From positions 1 to 49,598 of the forward strand of contig JAUXAW010000004.1 of NCBI GenBank assembly GCA_030619715.1: DNA of 49,598 nucleotides, read 5' to 3'. Below, piece after piece: positions 39,181-47,929 of the stretch. A model generated the notes under the pieces. The model ran no database searches, was not told where the DNA came from, and was given only the letters and a program-made list of their open reading frames with translations. Numbering within the stretch: position 1 is the first letter of the stretch; each line of letters opens with the position of its first letter. Position numbers and translations under genes: made by a program. This DNA comes from a candidate division WWE3 bacterium (GTDB taxonomy: Bacteria > Patescibacteriota > WWE3 > JAUXAW01).

Positions 39181-39729
39181 ATGCGTATTTCTAAATTCAA
39201 GGAAACCCTTCAGGGCATAGTTGACTACTTAAAATCCGACCTCGCTACTATCCGCACTGGTCGCGCCCATGCTACTTTGGTTGAGGATCTGCCGGTTGAG
39301 GCCTACGGGCAGAAGATGCGACTCAAGGAGCTGGCCGGAATCAGCGTTCCCGACCCGCGGTTAATCGTCCTTGAGCCCTGGGATAAAAGTGTGATTCCGG
39401 ATATTGAAAAGGCAATCAGAAACAGTAAACTAGGTCTCTCTCCGGCTGTTGATGAGGAGCTAATTAGAGTTCCGGTTCCGCCGCTCTCGGAGGAGCGCAG
39501 GCAGGAATTTGTCAAACTTGTCAAAGAAAGAGTCGAGGAAGCACGGCAAAAAGTCCGTCAGGCGCGTCAGGAGGCGATTGAGGAGGTCCGCCGTCAGGAA
39601 AAAGAAAAAGAAATCTCCGAGGATGAGAAATTTAGGCTGCAGAAAGAAATTCAAAAACAGATCGAGAACGTCAACGAGGAGATTAAAGAAGTCGGTGAAG
39701 TGAAGGAGAGCGAAATTTTAAGGATTTAG
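39181..39729 (+). CDS. frr: Ribosome recycling factor
   Basis: 182 aa. With EF-G it splits post-termination ribosomes. LKSDLATIRTGRAHATLVED, the GISVPDPRLIVLEPWDKSVI middle and the long C-terminal helix (VKERVEEARQKVRQARQEAI) match the family in sequence and length. ATG 39181 is used. The longer frame to 39130 only translates the microrepeat gap. Confidence 0.97.
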   Translation: MRISKFKETLQGIVDYLKSDLATIRTGRAHATLVEDLPVEAYGQKMRLKELAGISVPDPRLIVLEPWDKSVIPDIEKAIRNSKLGLSPAVDEELIRVPVPPLSEERRQEFVKLVKERVEEARQKVRQARQEAIEEVRRQEKEKEISEDEKFRLQKEIQKQIENVNEEIKEVGEVKESEILRI

Positions 39730-39749
39730 TAAAGACTGGGTTATTTTTA

Positions 39750-40820
39750 ATGTTATTAAACTCCACATTTTCACTACTCCGCTTCGGCGCTGTTTTTAGT
39801 TTGCTTGTGTTTGTGCATGAATTGGGCCATTTTTTGGTCGCCAAGTGGCGGAAGGTGGTGGTTGAAGAATTTGGTTTCGGTCTGCCGCCAAGAATTTGGG
39901 GCAAAAAGATTAAGGGCACGATTTATTCTTTAAACTTTGTTCCCATCGGCGGTTTTGTCAAGCTCAAGGGTCAGGATCCGGAGATGGCCGGTTTTGGTGA
40001 TGTTGATAGTTTTTCCGTCAAGTCCAAAAAATCGCGAGCGGCTATTATTCTCGCTGGTGTCTTCGGAAACCTGCTTTTGGCCTGGCTGATTTTTTCTTTT
40101 CTTTTTGCCGTTGGCAACCCCTCTGTCAGTGGCAAGGTTGTTATCGAGGAGGTTGTTTCCGGCTCACCGGCGGAGGCGGTCGGACTCCAGAAAGGCGACA
40201 CTGTTCTCACTATTGACGGTCAAGAGGTTGGTACAACCGAGGACCTGATTTTTAGGGTCAAAGAAAGGGCTGGTCGCGTGACAACCCTCCGGGTTGAACG
40301 CGATGGCCAGAGCTTAGATTTCGAGGTCACTCCCCGCTCCGAGCCGCCGGTGGATGAAGGACCTCTGGGGGTCAAAATTGCGCTGATCGACCCTCAGGTC
40401 AATCTTGTTACCCATCCTTTTTGGCAAGCACCGTGGTACGCGCTGGTTGAAATCAGAGAGATTCTCAAGGATATGGTTTGGGGGTTTGGCTCGATGATTG
40501 CGAGGATTTTCACCCAAGGGCGGGTCCCGACGGAGGTGACCGGCGTGGTTGGTATCAAAGTGCTGACCGATGTGGCCGCCGCAATGGGCAAGCGGTTTTT
40601 CCTGCAGTTTATCGCCCTTTTAAATCTTAATCTTTTTATTTTTAACCTCCTACCGATTCCGGCGCTGGACGGGGGGAGGTTGCTTTTCGTCGGTCTCGAG
40701 GTAGTTCTGAGAAGAGAGCTTGATCCGAAAGTAGAGAGGATGGCCAACAACATCAGCTTAGCTTTCCTCCTCCTCCTTTCGGCCTTGGTAACTATTCAAG
40801 ATATCTCTAGATTTTGGTAG
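39750..40820 (+). CDS. rseP: Site-2 metalloprotease RseP
   Basis: 356 aa intramembrane zinc protease. HELGHF (about residues 24-29), FVPIGGFVKL, a PDZ domain (about 130-200, VSGSPAEAVGLQKGDTVLTI) and NLLPIPALDGG near the C-terminus supply the active site. Four membrane segments are apparent. It may cut anti-sigma factors or leftover signal peptides. It starts 20 nt after frr and ends just before proS. Confidence 0.95.
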   Translation: MLLNSTFSLLRFGAVFSLLVFVHELGHFLVAKWRKVVVEEFGFGLPPRIWGKKIKGTIYSLNFVPIGGFVKLKGQDPEMAGFGDVDSFSVKSKKSRAAIILAGVFGNLLLAWLIFSFLFAVGNPSVSGKVVIEEVVSGSPAEAVGLQKGDTVLTIDGQEVGTTEDLIFRVKERAGRVTTLRVERDGQSLDFEVTPRSEPPVDEGPLGVKIALIDPQVNLVTHPFWQAPWYALVEIREILKDMVWGFGSMIARIFTQGRVPTEVTGVVGIKVLTDVAAAMGKRFFLQFIALLNLNLFIFNLLPIPALDGGRLLFVGLEVVLRRELDPKVERMANNISLAFLLLLSALVTIQDISRFW

Positions 40821-40823
40821 AAT
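40818..40823 (+). promoter_or_regulatory. -10 box (TAGAAT) of proS
   Basis: TAGAAT overlapping the rseP stop codon, 7 nt before ATG 40831. The -35 (TTCAAG, 17 nt upstream) is weak. Leaderless spacing. Confidence 0.5.
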
Positions 40824-40830
40824 ATTGCTA

Positions 40831-42276
40831 ATGGAGTTTGAGAAGAAGGAAATTGTTAAAAAGTCAGAGGATTTTTCCCGCTGGTATACCGATGTTATTT
40901 TGAAGGCGGAGTTGGCGGATTACGCGCCAGTTAAGGGCTGTATGGTCATTCGGCCCTACGGTTATGCTCTCTGGGAGGGGGTACAAAAACATCTGGGGCA
41001 GGCGATCAAGGACTCCGGTGTCCCCAACGCCTATTTTCCTCTTTTTATCCCTCATTCTTTTTTGGAAAAAGAAAAGGAACACGTCAAGGGCTTTTCGCCG
41101 GAGCTGGCGGTGGTCACCCACGGCGGCGGTAAAAAGTTGGCCGAGCCGTTGGTCGTCCGCCCAACCTCGGAGACGATTATGTATCCGATGTTCGCCAAGT
41201 GGATTCAAAGCTGGCGCGATCTTCCCTTTAAAATTAACCAGTGGTGCAATATTGTCCGCTGGGAGCTGCGGACCTACCTCTTTCTGCGGACTTTAGAATT
41301 TTTATGGCAAGAGGGTCACACCGCCCACGCGACCCACGAAGAGGCCGAGGAAGAGGCTCTGGCTCGGCTCGAAATGTACAGGAGGTTTGTCGAAGGGGTG
41401 TTGGCAATTCCGACGATCGTTGGCAAAAAATCAGGCGCGGAAAAGTTTGCCGGAGCGGAAGATACTTACACCGTCGAAGCCCTAATGCCCGATGGTAAGG
41501 CCTTGCAGTGCGGGACTTCCCACAATTTGGGTCAAAATTTTGCCAAGGCGTTTGAGATTCAGTTTCAGGATAAGAATGGTCAGTTGCAGCACGTTTATCA
41601 AACCAGTTGGGGACTTTCGACGCGGATAATTGGTGCTCTAATTATGGTCCACGGTGATGACAACGGTTTGGTTCTGCCGCCGGAAATTGCGCCGATTCAA
41701 GTCGTTGTTGTCCCGATTGGAGAAAAATCTCAAATGTCAAATCTCAAATTTCAAAACCACATCTCAAATCTCAAAACTGACTTGGAAACTGCTGGCATTC
41801 GTGTGAAAATTGACGATCGCGAGGAACGCAGTGTGGGGTGGAAATTTAACGAATGGGAATTGAAAGGCGTGCCGGTTCGCATAGAGATAGGTTCGCAAGA
41901 AATTAAGAACAAATCAGTTACGGTAGTCAGAAGAGATACCGGAGAAAAATCCCAAATCCCAAATCCCAAATCCCAAACGGAAATAGAAAGAATTCTTGAC
42001 GATATTCAGCAAAATCTTTACCAAAAAGCCCAAAAGTCCCTAAAGGAAAACACCCACGAAGTAGGGGATTACGCAGAATTCAAAAAGATTATGTCCGGGC
42101 CACGGGGATTTATCAAGGCCTTTTGGTGCGGCTCGGCCGAGTGCGAAGCAAAAATTAAGGAGGAAACAAAGGCGACGATCCGGGCCATTCCTCTCAAACC
42201 AGAAAAAACTTTGGGTAAGTGTGTTTTCTGTGGCCAACCCGCATCCTCCCGTGTTTTCTTCGCCCAGGCGTACTAG
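40831..42276 (+). CDS. proS: Prolyl-tRNA synthetase, archaeal/eukaryal type
   Basis: 481 aa class II enzyme. VIRPYGYALWEGVQ, VVRPTSETIMYPMF (motif 2 region), FLWQEGHTAHAT and CGTSHNLGQNFAKAF are family sites. It lacks the large editing insertion and ends with a Cys-containing zinc-site region (CVFCGQPA) and a terminal FFAQAY. This is the archaeal-like form, also found in some bacteria. Two microrepeats (41724-41779 and 41947-41977) are read in frame as MSNLKFQNHISNLKTDL and QIPNPKSQTE in the anticodon-binding half. ATG 40831 follows a TAGAAT box. Confidence 0.96.
   Translation: MEFEKKEIVKKSEDFSRWYTDVILKAELADYAPVKGCMVIRPYGYALWEGVQKHLGQAIKDSGVPNAYFPLFIPHSFLEKEKEHVKGFSPELAVVTHGGGKKLAEPLVVRPTSETIMYPMFAKWIQSWRDLPFKINQWCNIVRWELRTYLFLRTLEFLWQEGHTAHATHEEAEEEALARLEMYRRFVEGVLAIPTIVGKKSGAEKFAGAEDTYTVEALMPDGKALQCGTSHNLGQNFAKAFEIQFQDKNGQLQHVYQTSWGLSTRIIGALIMVHGDDNGLVLPPEIAPIQVVVVPIGEKSQMSNLKFQNHISNLKTDLETAGIRVKIDDREERSVGWKFNEWELKGVPVRIEIGSQEIKNKSVTVVRRDTGEKSQIPNPKSQTEIERILDDIQQNLYQKAQKSLKENTHEVGDYAEFKKIMSGPRGFIKAFWCGSAECEAKIKEETKATIRAIPLKPEKTLGKCVFCGQPASSRVFFAQAY
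41724..41779 (+). repeat. In-frame microrepeat in proS (1)
   Basis: CAAATCTC/CAAATTTC-type units read in frame as MSNLKFQNHISNLKTDL. Confidence 0.8.
41947..41977 (+). repeat. In-frame microrepeat in proS (2)
   Basis: Four tandem copies of the 7-mer AAATCCC/CCCAAAT, read in frame as QIPNPKSQ. Confidence 0.8.
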
Positions 42277-42353
42277 TTTGTGTAGTTAAGCCGAATCCAG
42301 TTTTTTGCGGCCTCAATTTCCTTTAACCTCAACACCAACTTTCTCCACCCCGT

Positions 42354-42382
42354 TTGCCAAAAATTGACGGGTTGGATAAAAT
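42354..42382 (+). promoter_or_regulatory. Promoter of the HIT gene
   Basis: TTGCCA (42354-42359), 17 nt, TAAAAT (42377-42382), then a short leader with AAAAAGGAGGCGAG. A contrast to the leaderless set. Confidence 0.65.
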
Positions 42383-42397
42383 GAAAAAGGAGGCGAG

Positions 42398-42793
42398 ATG
42401 GCCGAAAATTGTGTTTTTTGCAAGATTGTTAGGGGAGAAATCCCTTGCTATAAAGTCTACGAAGACGAGGATTTTTTGGCTTTTTTGGATGTAAAACCTT
42501 TAACGAAAGGCAATGCGTTGGTAATCCCGAAGAAACATTATCGTTGGGTTGATGACGTTCCCGATTTTGGCGAATACTTTGAAGTAGCCCGGAAAGTAGG
42601 GCAGGCGACCAAGAAAGCCTTTGGTGCCGAATTCATCTCTTACATAACTATTGGTCTTGAGGTGTCTCACGCCCACATCCGTGTGGTTCCAAGATACAAA
42701 GACGATAAGCATGGGGGTCTAGTCACACTCGAGGTGACCGAGGACTTTTCCGATGAAGAGATGAAAGACATTGCAAAGAAGTTTGATATTTGA
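42398..42793 (+). CDS. HIT-family nucleotide hydrolase/transferase
   Basis: 131 aa. N-terminal CVFCKIVRGEIPCYKVYED, FLDVKPLTKGNALVIPKKHY and the histidine triad region SHAHIRVVPR. HIT proteins hydrolyse or transfer nucleoside phosphoramidates or dinucleotides. The usual HxHxHxx reads HAHIRVV, so the third His is Arg. The catalytic middle His is kept. Strong Shine-Dalgarno site, short leader. Confidence 0.92.
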   Translation: MAENCVFCKIVRGEIPCYKVYEDEDFLAFLDVKPLTKGNALVIPKKHYRWVDDVPDFGEYFEVARKVGQATKKAFGAEFISYITIGLEVSHAHIRVVPRYKDDKHGGLVTLEVTEDFSDEEMKDIAKKFDI

Positions 42794-42830
42794 GATTTGG
42801 AACTTTTTATGATGGGGGGTGTTTTGATGA

Positions 42831-43019
42831 ATGGCAAAAATTACCGTGCGGGAAGGCGAGACAATCGAGCGGGCGTTACGACGCTTTAAGCGCGAGGTTC
42901 AGAAAGCGGGGATTATGGACGAGCTCCGCAAGCGCGAGTTTTACGAAAAACCCTCCGTTGTCAAAAAACGCGAAGAAGCGCAGAAGAAGCGCAAAATTGA
43001 AAAAGAAAGACAAGCTTGA
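42831..43019 (+). CDS. rpsU: Ribosomal protein bS21
   Basis: 62 aa, basic. [40 protein letters not shown] and the Lys/Arg-rich tail are standard. It is followed 3 nt later by yqeY, a common pairing. Confidence 0.96.
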   Translation: MAKITVREGETIERALRRFKREVQKAGIMDELRKREFYEKPSVVKKREEAQKKRKIEKERQA

Positions 43020-43022
43020 TTT

Positions 43023-43472
43023 ATGACCTTACCAGAAAAGATTCGTCACAATCTCACAACAGCGATGAAAGCGGACGATAAGGTCCGCGTTTCCACACTG
43101 CGGATGCTTTTGGCGGCTCTACACAACGAGGAGATTGAGCTCGGTCGACAGCTGCGGGGCGAAGATGCAGCAAGGATCGTTAAGCGGTTAGTCAAGCAGC
43201 ATCGTGAATCAATCAGGGAATTCCACCGCGGCGGTCGGGAGGATTTGGTCAAAAAGGAAGAGACGGAACTTGAGATCTTGCAGGAGTATCTGCCGAAGAT
43301 GATGGAAGAGGAGGAAATTGAGGGGTACGCCGACGAGGTGATTGCCGAGGTTGGAGCCGGTGAGCCAAAGGATTTGGGTCGGGTAATGGCGGTTTTGATG
43401 CCGAAGCTGGCCGGGAAAGCCGATGGTGCTGTTGTGAATAGAATTGTTAGGGAAAAACTCTCTGCCAGTTAG
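43023..43472 (+). CDS. yqeY: GatB/YqeY domain protein
   Basis: 149 aa, all-helical. KIRHNLTTAMKADDKVRVST and LRMLLAALHN, EILQEYLPKMM and DLGRVMAVLMPKLAGKADGA match YqeY, which resembles the tRNA-binding tail of GatB. The exact role is unclear. Coupled to rpsU. Confidence 0.94.
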   Translation: MTLPEKIRHNLTTAMKADDKVRVSTLRMLLAALHNEEIELGRQLRGEDAARIVKRLVKQHRESIREFHRGGREDLVKKEETELEILQEYLPKMMEEEEIEGYADEVIAEVGAGEPKDLGRVMAVLMPKLAGKADGAVVNRIVREKLSAS

Positions 43473-43484
43473 TGCGGCTTTCGG

Positions 43485-43565
43485 GTCTGCCGCGCTTCAC
43501 TCAGGGAACCCCTGCGCTATTATAAAGAATTAAGGAGCGAACCCTAACGTTCCGCGCCGGCAGAC
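43485..43565. repeat. Inverted repeat upstream of the shortened ybeY
   Basis: GTCTGCCG (43485-43492) pairs with CGGCAGAC (43558-43565) around 65 nt. An inserted element here could explain the missing N-terminal part of ybeY. Confidence 0.55.
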
Positions 43566-43583
43566 CGCTCAACCCGCTTTGTT

Positions 43584-43826
43584 ATGGACAAACTTAGGAT
43601 TGGTTTGGCTTTCGTCAGTGACAAAAAGATGCAGGAGTTAAATAAAAAGTATCGAAATGTTGACGAGCCGACCGATGTTCTTTCGTTTCCTTTTAACGAA
43701 GAACTTCCCGACGGGACTTATTTTTTGGGAGAAATTGTTGTTAATGTTGATGAGGTGAAAGGCAAGGAAGCGATTTTGGAAAGAATTGTGCACGGGGCCA
43801 AGAATTTATTGAAGGAATTTAAGTGA
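43584..43826 (+). CDS. ybeY: Truncated YbeY-like protein, zinc motif lost
   Basis: 80 aa, against roughly 150 in the family. VSDKKMQELNKKYRNVDEPT and DVLSFPF plus FLGEIVVN identify YbeY, a rRNA-maturation endoribonuclease. The zinc-binding HGxLHLxGYDH motif is missing: the chain ends VHGAKNLLKEFK, with one His left. The usual N-terminal 30-40 residues are also missing, where an inverted repeat now sits. It may be inactive or hold a structural role. The stop overlaps the pth GTG. Confidence 0.8.
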   Translation: MDKLRIGLAFVSDKKMQELNKKYRNVDEPTDVLSFPFNEELPDGTYFLGEIVVNVDEVKGKEAILERIVHGAKNLLKEFK

Positions 43827-44299
43827 GATTGATCGTCGGTCTCGGTAATCCGGGTAAGGAGTGTGAGGGAACTCGTCACAACATTGGTTTCTGGATGGTT
43901 GATCGTCTGAAAAAGGAAATTAGCGGTCGGGAGACCTCTTTTTTTAAGAACTCAAATTTTGTCAACGAAGCAGGAAAAGATGTTAAGAAAACTATCAGCC
44001 GTCTCAAAATTCCGCTAGAGGATGTGCTGATTATCCACGACGATTTTGATCTTGAACTAGGCCAGTTTAAGCTCCAATTTAACCGTTCCTCGGCCGGCCA
44101 CAAAGGTGTGCAGTCGGTGATTGACGAACTTGGCTCTCAGGCCTTCTGGCGGCTCAGAATAGGTATCAGGCATCCGCCGGAGGGAGTTGAAGCCGATGAC
44201 TACGTCCTTGCCCGCTTTTCCCCTCAGGAACGGGAGATTCTCGAGGCGACTTTCCCGCAAATCCTCCTCACTGCCCAAAATTGGTTATTGAAAAAATAA
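43823..44299 (+). CDS. pth: Peptidyl-tRNA hydrolase, shortened
   Basis: 158 aa, against about 185-195 usually. It frees tRNA from dropped peptidyl-tRNA. LIVGLGNPGKECEGTRHNIG keeps the catalytic His of TRHN. IIHDDFDLELG and the WRLRIGIRHPP motif are present. The stretch leading to YMNxSG is shortened by some 20 residues (KNSNFVNEAG), and GHNG reads GHKG, losing a substrate-binding Asn. GTG start overlapping the ybeY stop. Confidence 0.92.
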   Translation: MRLIVGLGNPGKECEGTRHNIGFWMVDRLKKEISGRETSFFKNSNFVNEAGKDVKKTISRLKIPLEDVLIIHDDFDLELGQFKLQFNRSSAGHKGVQSVIDELGSQAFWRLRIGIRHPPEGVEADDYVLARFSPQEREILEATFPQILLTAQNWLLKK

Positions 44300-44329
44300 C
44301 CTCGTTGCTGTTTACTGATTACTGGTTCT

Positions 44330-45757
44330 ATGTTCTACACCAAATACCGCCCACCAAATTTTGATGAGCTCTTCTTCGGGCTGGAGTCGATTGTTAGGGC
44401 TTTAACTTCACAGTTGGAAAAGGGTCGGGTAGGCCACGCCTATCTTTTTTTTGGACCGCGGGGAACCGGCAAGACGACGACGGCGCGGATTTTGGCGAAG
44501 GAGGTCGGTTGCCGCGGTCTGGACCTGATCGAAATCGACGCCGCCAGCAACCGTGGGATTGATGACATTCGCAATCTTCGCGAGAAAATCAGTCTCGCAC
44601 CTACAGAGGGCGATTATAAGGTCTATGTTATTGATGAGGTCCATATGTTGACGAAGGAGGCATTTAATGCTCTTTTGAAGACTCTCGAAGAGCCCCCCTC
44701 ACATGCGATTTTGATTCTTTGCACCACCGAACCGCACAAGGTTCCCGAGACAATTCGCTCCCGCTGTCAAAAGTTTGAGTTTAAACGGGCCTCAATCGCA
44801 GACATTGTCAAAAAGCTCAAACTCATTGTTGAAAGTGAGAAAGCAGAAATATCTGGCGAGGATCTTCAACTTCTGGCTAAGAATGCGGAGGGGGGCTTTC
44901 GGGATGCCGAAACGATGCTCGAGCAGATGATTGTGGGTGGTTTACCCGCTGCTGAGGTTGTAGGGCTTGCCCCGAGCGTAGGCAAGGGGGTGGGGGAGTT
45001 TGTTGAATTTTTATTAAACCAGCAGGTATCAGAAGCGATTAAGTTTGTTAACCGCACGTACGAAAGTGGATCGAACCTTACCAATTTTAACCAAACAATT
45101 TTGGAGTATCTACGCGGCCTACTTTTGGTAAAGAATGGGGTTGGAGAAGAACTACTAGAGGTACCCGAAGAAAACTACAAGCAGATGAAAGAGCAAGCGA
45201 GTAAGCTAAGTGGTCAAAACCTGGATTTTATGATCACAGAATTTACTCAAGTGGGTTTTCAACTTCAAGATTCGGCTATTCCTCAACTGCCTTTTGAGCT
45301 TGCTGTAACAAGGATAGCGGGAAAACTTGAGGCTCAAAGCTCGATGCGGGAAGCTGGAAACGAAAAAGAGACGAACAATCCTCATAAGGTATCCTCGGAG
45401 GATAAAAGATACCCTAAAGACCCAAAAGCTGTATCTGGTATAATTGAAGGATGGGATTCAGTTCTACAGACAGTTAGGTCTTATAACCACTCGTTAGAAG
45501 CGTTGCTTAAATCCTGCCGACCGTTAAAAATTGAGGAGGGAAAATTAATTTTGGAAGTCTTTTACAAATTTCACAAAGAGAGGTTGGAAGAGGCGAAAAA
45601 CAGGAATCTTTTGGAAAAAGTTTTAAAGGAAGTGACAGGCTTGCCTGTTAAGGTACGCTGTATTTTGGGAAAGAAAAAGGATAATCCTAGGGGTCGGAGC
45701 AAGGATTTTGATACGGTGGAAAAATCAGCGCTTGAAGTGTTTAACGGGGAACTATGA
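44330..45757 (+). CDS. dnaX: DNA polymerase III subunit gamma/tau
   Basis: 475 aa clamp-loader ATPase. YTKYRPPNFDELFF, Walker A (FFGPRGTGKTTTARILAKE), DEVHMLTKEAFNALLKTLEE (Walker B and sensor region) and RSRCQKFEF (arginine-finger region). The four-Cys zinc module normally between the Walker A helix and DxIEIDAAS is missing: AKEVGC runs almost directly into RGLDLIEIDAASN. The stop overlaps recR by 4 nt, a common dnaX-recR pair. Confidence 0.95.
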   Translation: MFYTKYRPPNFDELFFGLESIVRALTSQLEKGRVGHAYLFFGPRGTGKTTTARILAKEVGCRGLDLIEIDAASNRGIDDIRNLREKISLAPTEGDYKVYVIDEVHMLTKEAFNALLKTLEEPPSHAILILCTTEPHKVPETIRSRCQKFEFKRASIADIVKKLKLIVESEKAEISGEDLQLLAKNAEGGFRDAETMLEQMIVGGLPAAEVVGLAPSVGKGVGEFVEFLLNQQVSEAIKFVNRTYESGSNLTNFNQTILEYLRGLLLVKNGVGEELLEVPEENYKQMKEQASKLSGQNLDFMITEFTQVGFQLQDSAIPQLPFELAVTRIAGKLEAQSSMREAGNEKETNNPHKVSSEDKRYPKDPKAVSGIIEGWDSVLQTVRSYNHSLEALLKSCRPLKIEEGKLILEVFYKFHKERLEEAKNRNLLEKVLKEVTGLPVKVRCILGKKKDNPRGRSKDFDTVEKSALEVFNGEL

Positions 45758-46374
45758 TGGTCGTTCCAAAGTCCATCAAAAACCTGATTGAAGCTTTCGA
45801 AAGACTCCCAGGGATTGGTCCCAAGACCGCGGCACGACTGACTTTTTATCTTTTACACGTGCCGGAAGCTGAAGTTGAGGCCTTAGCCGAGGCCGTCGAG
45901 CGGCTCAAAAAAGATACAGTCACCTGTCAAACTTGTTTTAATGTTGCCGAAAGCGACCCTTGCGAAATTTGTTCGTCGTCGCAGCGGAACCGCGCGGTTC
46001 TGGCCGTCGTCGAATCACCTTTGGATGTTCTCGCCCTGGAGCGCGCCGGTTTCAGGGGGCTTTATCATGTTCTTCAAGGAGTAATTGATCCTCTGAATAA
46101 CATCGGGCCGGAGGAGTTGAGGATTAAGGAGTTGTTGCACCGTTTTGCGCCCTCGGCCTCTGCGGTGAAGGAGATAATCCTCGCCACTAACCCCTCCGTC
46201 GAAGGCGAGGCGACGGCAATGTTTATTAAACGAAATCTCAAATCTCGAATCTCAAATCTCAAAACTCCAATCAAGATGACCAGATTAGCTCGGGGGCTTC
46301 CCGTCGGAGGAGACTTGGAGTATGCCGACGATGTAACCTTAGGCAAGGCGCTGGAGGGAAGGACGGAATATTAG
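45754..46374 (+). CDS. recR: Recombination mediator RecR
   Basis: 206 aa. HhH (FERLPGIGPKTAARL), a zinc finger (CQTCFNVAESDPCEIC) and a Toprim domain (LAVVESPLDVLAL, LATNPSVEGEATAMFI) in order. It helps RecO load RecA on gapped DNA. A microrepeat (46232-46268) inserts KSRISNLKTP between the Toprim core and the MTRLARGLPVGGDLEYAD tail. Confidence 0.96.
   Translation: MMVVPKSIKNLIEAFERLPGIGPKTAARLTFYLLHVPEAEVEALAEAVERLKKDTVTCQTCFNVAESDPCEICSSSQRNRAVLAVVESPLDVLALERAGFRGLYHVLQGVIDPLNNIGPEELRIKELLHRFAPSASAVKEIILATNPSVEGEATAMFIKRNLKSRISNLKTPIKMTRLARGLPVGGDLEYADDVTLGKALEGRTEY
46232..46268 (+). repeat. In-frame microrepeat in recR
   Basis: AAATCTC units read in frame as NLKSRISNLKTP. Confidence 0.8.
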
Positions 46375-46375
46375 G

Positions 46376-47848
46376 ATGCTGAAGCTTTACAACACTTTAA
46401 CCCGCCAAAAAGAAATCTTTGAGCCACTCAAATCAGACTACGTCCGCCAGTATGATTGTGGACCAACGGTCTATTGGTACGCCCACATCGGCAATCTGTG
46501 GCGCTACATGATGTCCGACCTTATCCGTCGGGTTTTGGAGTTCAACGGTTACCAAGTCAAGCAGGTGATGAATATCACCGATGTGGGGCATTTAACCGAT
46601 GAGGATTTGGCGGCGGATACCGGAGAGGACAAGATGGAGGTCGCCGCCCGCCGTGAAAAGAAAACCCCGCAAGAAATTGCCGAATTTTACACCCAGGCAT
46701 TTCTTAAGGATTTAGACGGTCTCAATATTCAGCGTCCGCACGTGATGCCCAAGGCAACTGACCACATCCCCGAAATGATTGCTTTGATTCAGCGGTTAGA
46801 GGAAAAAGGTTATGTCTATCGCGCTGGCAATTACGTTGTCTTTGACATCTCAAAATTTCCCGATTATAGCAAGCTTTCCGGTAAAAATCTCGACGAGCTT
46901 CGGGTCGGTGCTCGTCTGGAGCCGGTCGAGGGGAAGAAAAACCCCTTTGATTTTGCTCTCTGGATCGTTGACCCTCAACATCTGATGCGTTGGGATTCGC
47001 CATGGGGAGTAGGGTATCCCGGTTGGCACATTGAGTGCTCAGCGATGTCGATGAAGTATTTGGGGGAGCAGCTGGACATTCACACCGGCGGGGAAGACAA
47101 CATTTTTCCGCATCACGAAAACGAAATCGCCCAGAGCGAGGCGGCGACCGGCAAGCAGTTTGTTAAGTACTGGCTGCATGCGGGGTTTTTGCAGGTTGAG
47201 GGCAAGAAAATGAGTAAGTCTTTGGAGAATTTGTATCGGTTGGATGATTTGATGGGGCGTGGTTTTGTCCCGTCGGCGTTCCGCTATCTCTGTTTGACCG
47301 CTCACTACCGCACCCCGCTTAATTTTACCTGGGACGGCCTCGAGGCGGCGCAGAATGCTCTTAAAAAGTTGAGGGAGTTTGCGCGGTCGATTTCGGAAAA
47401 CGGTTCAGAACAACTCGGAAAACTCAGTGAGCCAGACGGTCAGAAAGTCGGAAAGTCAGATACTCTGGCGCACCGACGCACCGACGCACCGAGTCGTTCT
47501 GAGTTTTCTGAATACCACCAACGCTTCCGAGAAGCTATTAATGATGACTTAAATACGCCCCAGGCCCTGGCGGTGGTTTGGGATTTGGTCAAATCAGCAC
47601 GTGCGGATACAAGTTTGCGACCTGTAGCCTACAAACTTTTACGAGGTTTTGACAAGGTTCTGGGACTTAAATTGACTGAAGTATGTGCGGAAGCGATTCC
47701 GCAGGTGCCGAAGCAATTAGTTGAGGAGCGCGAGCGTCATCGTCGAGAGGGCCACTTCGACGAAGCCGATCAAATTCGCCAAAAAATCCTCGACCTCGGC
47801 TACACTGTCGAGGATACTTCTGAAGGCCCAAAGATTAAGAAAGCCTAA
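46376..47848 (+). CDS. cysS: Cysteinyl-tRNA synthetase (carries in-frame element)
   Basis: 490 aa class I enzyme. [20 protein letters not shown] (HIGH-like HIGN with the zinc Cys), the zinc region [10 protein letters not shown] with [13 protein letters not shown], and [11 protein letters not shown] are in place. Residues about 339-379 are a hydrophilic insertion from the same element as in the first GH57 gene ([14 protein letters not shown]... [11 protein letters not shown]). It lies between the catalytic core and the C-terminal helical region, where it may be tolerated as a surface loop. It starts 2 nt after recR. Confidence 0.96.
   Translation: MLKLYNTLTRQKEIFEPLKSDYVRQYDCGPTVYWYAHIGNLWRYMMSDLIRRVLEFNGYQVKQVMNITDVGHLTDEDLAADTGEDKMEVAARREKKTPQEIAEFYTQAFLKDLDGLNIQRPHVMPKATDHIPEMIALIQRLEEKGYVYRAGNYVVFDISKFPDYSKLSGKNLDELRVGARLEPVEGKKNPFDFALWIVDPQHLMRWDSPWGVGYPGWHIECSAMSMKYLGEQLDIHTGGEDNIFPHHENEIAQSEAATGKQFVKYWLHAGFLQVEGKKMSKSLENLYRLDDLMGRGFVPSAFRYLCLTAHYRTPLNFTWDGLEAAQNALKKLREFARSISENGSEQLGKLSEPDGQKVGKSDTLAHRRTDAPSRSEFSEYHQRFREAINDDLNTPQALAVVWDLVKSARADTSLRPVAYKLLRGFDKVLGLKLTEVCAEAIPQVPKQLVEERERHRREGHFDEADQIRQKILDLGYTVEDTSEGPKIKKA
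47392..47513 (+). mobile_element. In-frame repeat element, copy 2 (in cysS)
   Basis: About 122 bp. Inverted ends GAAAACTCAG (47418-47427) and CTGAGTTTTC (47499-47508), inner CACCGACG tandem units. The right 27 bp equal those of the GH57 copy. Both are read in the same phase (SEPxxQ...RSEFSE). Confidence 0.88.
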
Positions 47849-47894
47849 AAGTAGTCATGGAACCTTTCGCACGAGTTTGCGAGTAATGTATTGG

Positions 47895-47923
47895 TTGACG
47901 GGGCGGGGAGGTTGTGCTAAGTT
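47895..47923 (+). promoter_or_regulatory. Promoter of the small membrane protein
   Basis: TTGACG (47895-47900), 17 nt, TAAGTT (47918-47923), 6 nt before the ATG. The predicted transcript starts at or next to the start codon. Confidence 0.7.
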
Positions 47924-47929
47924 AGAACC

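Noticed and set aside
4896-41819. Other CGATCG sites (near 4897, 6962, 22203, 23297, 27863, 41415, 41814) as members of the palindrome family
   Set aside because: They lack the CA/TG extension and AATT arms, so they are treated as chance hexamers. They also do not match HIP1 (GCGATCGC).
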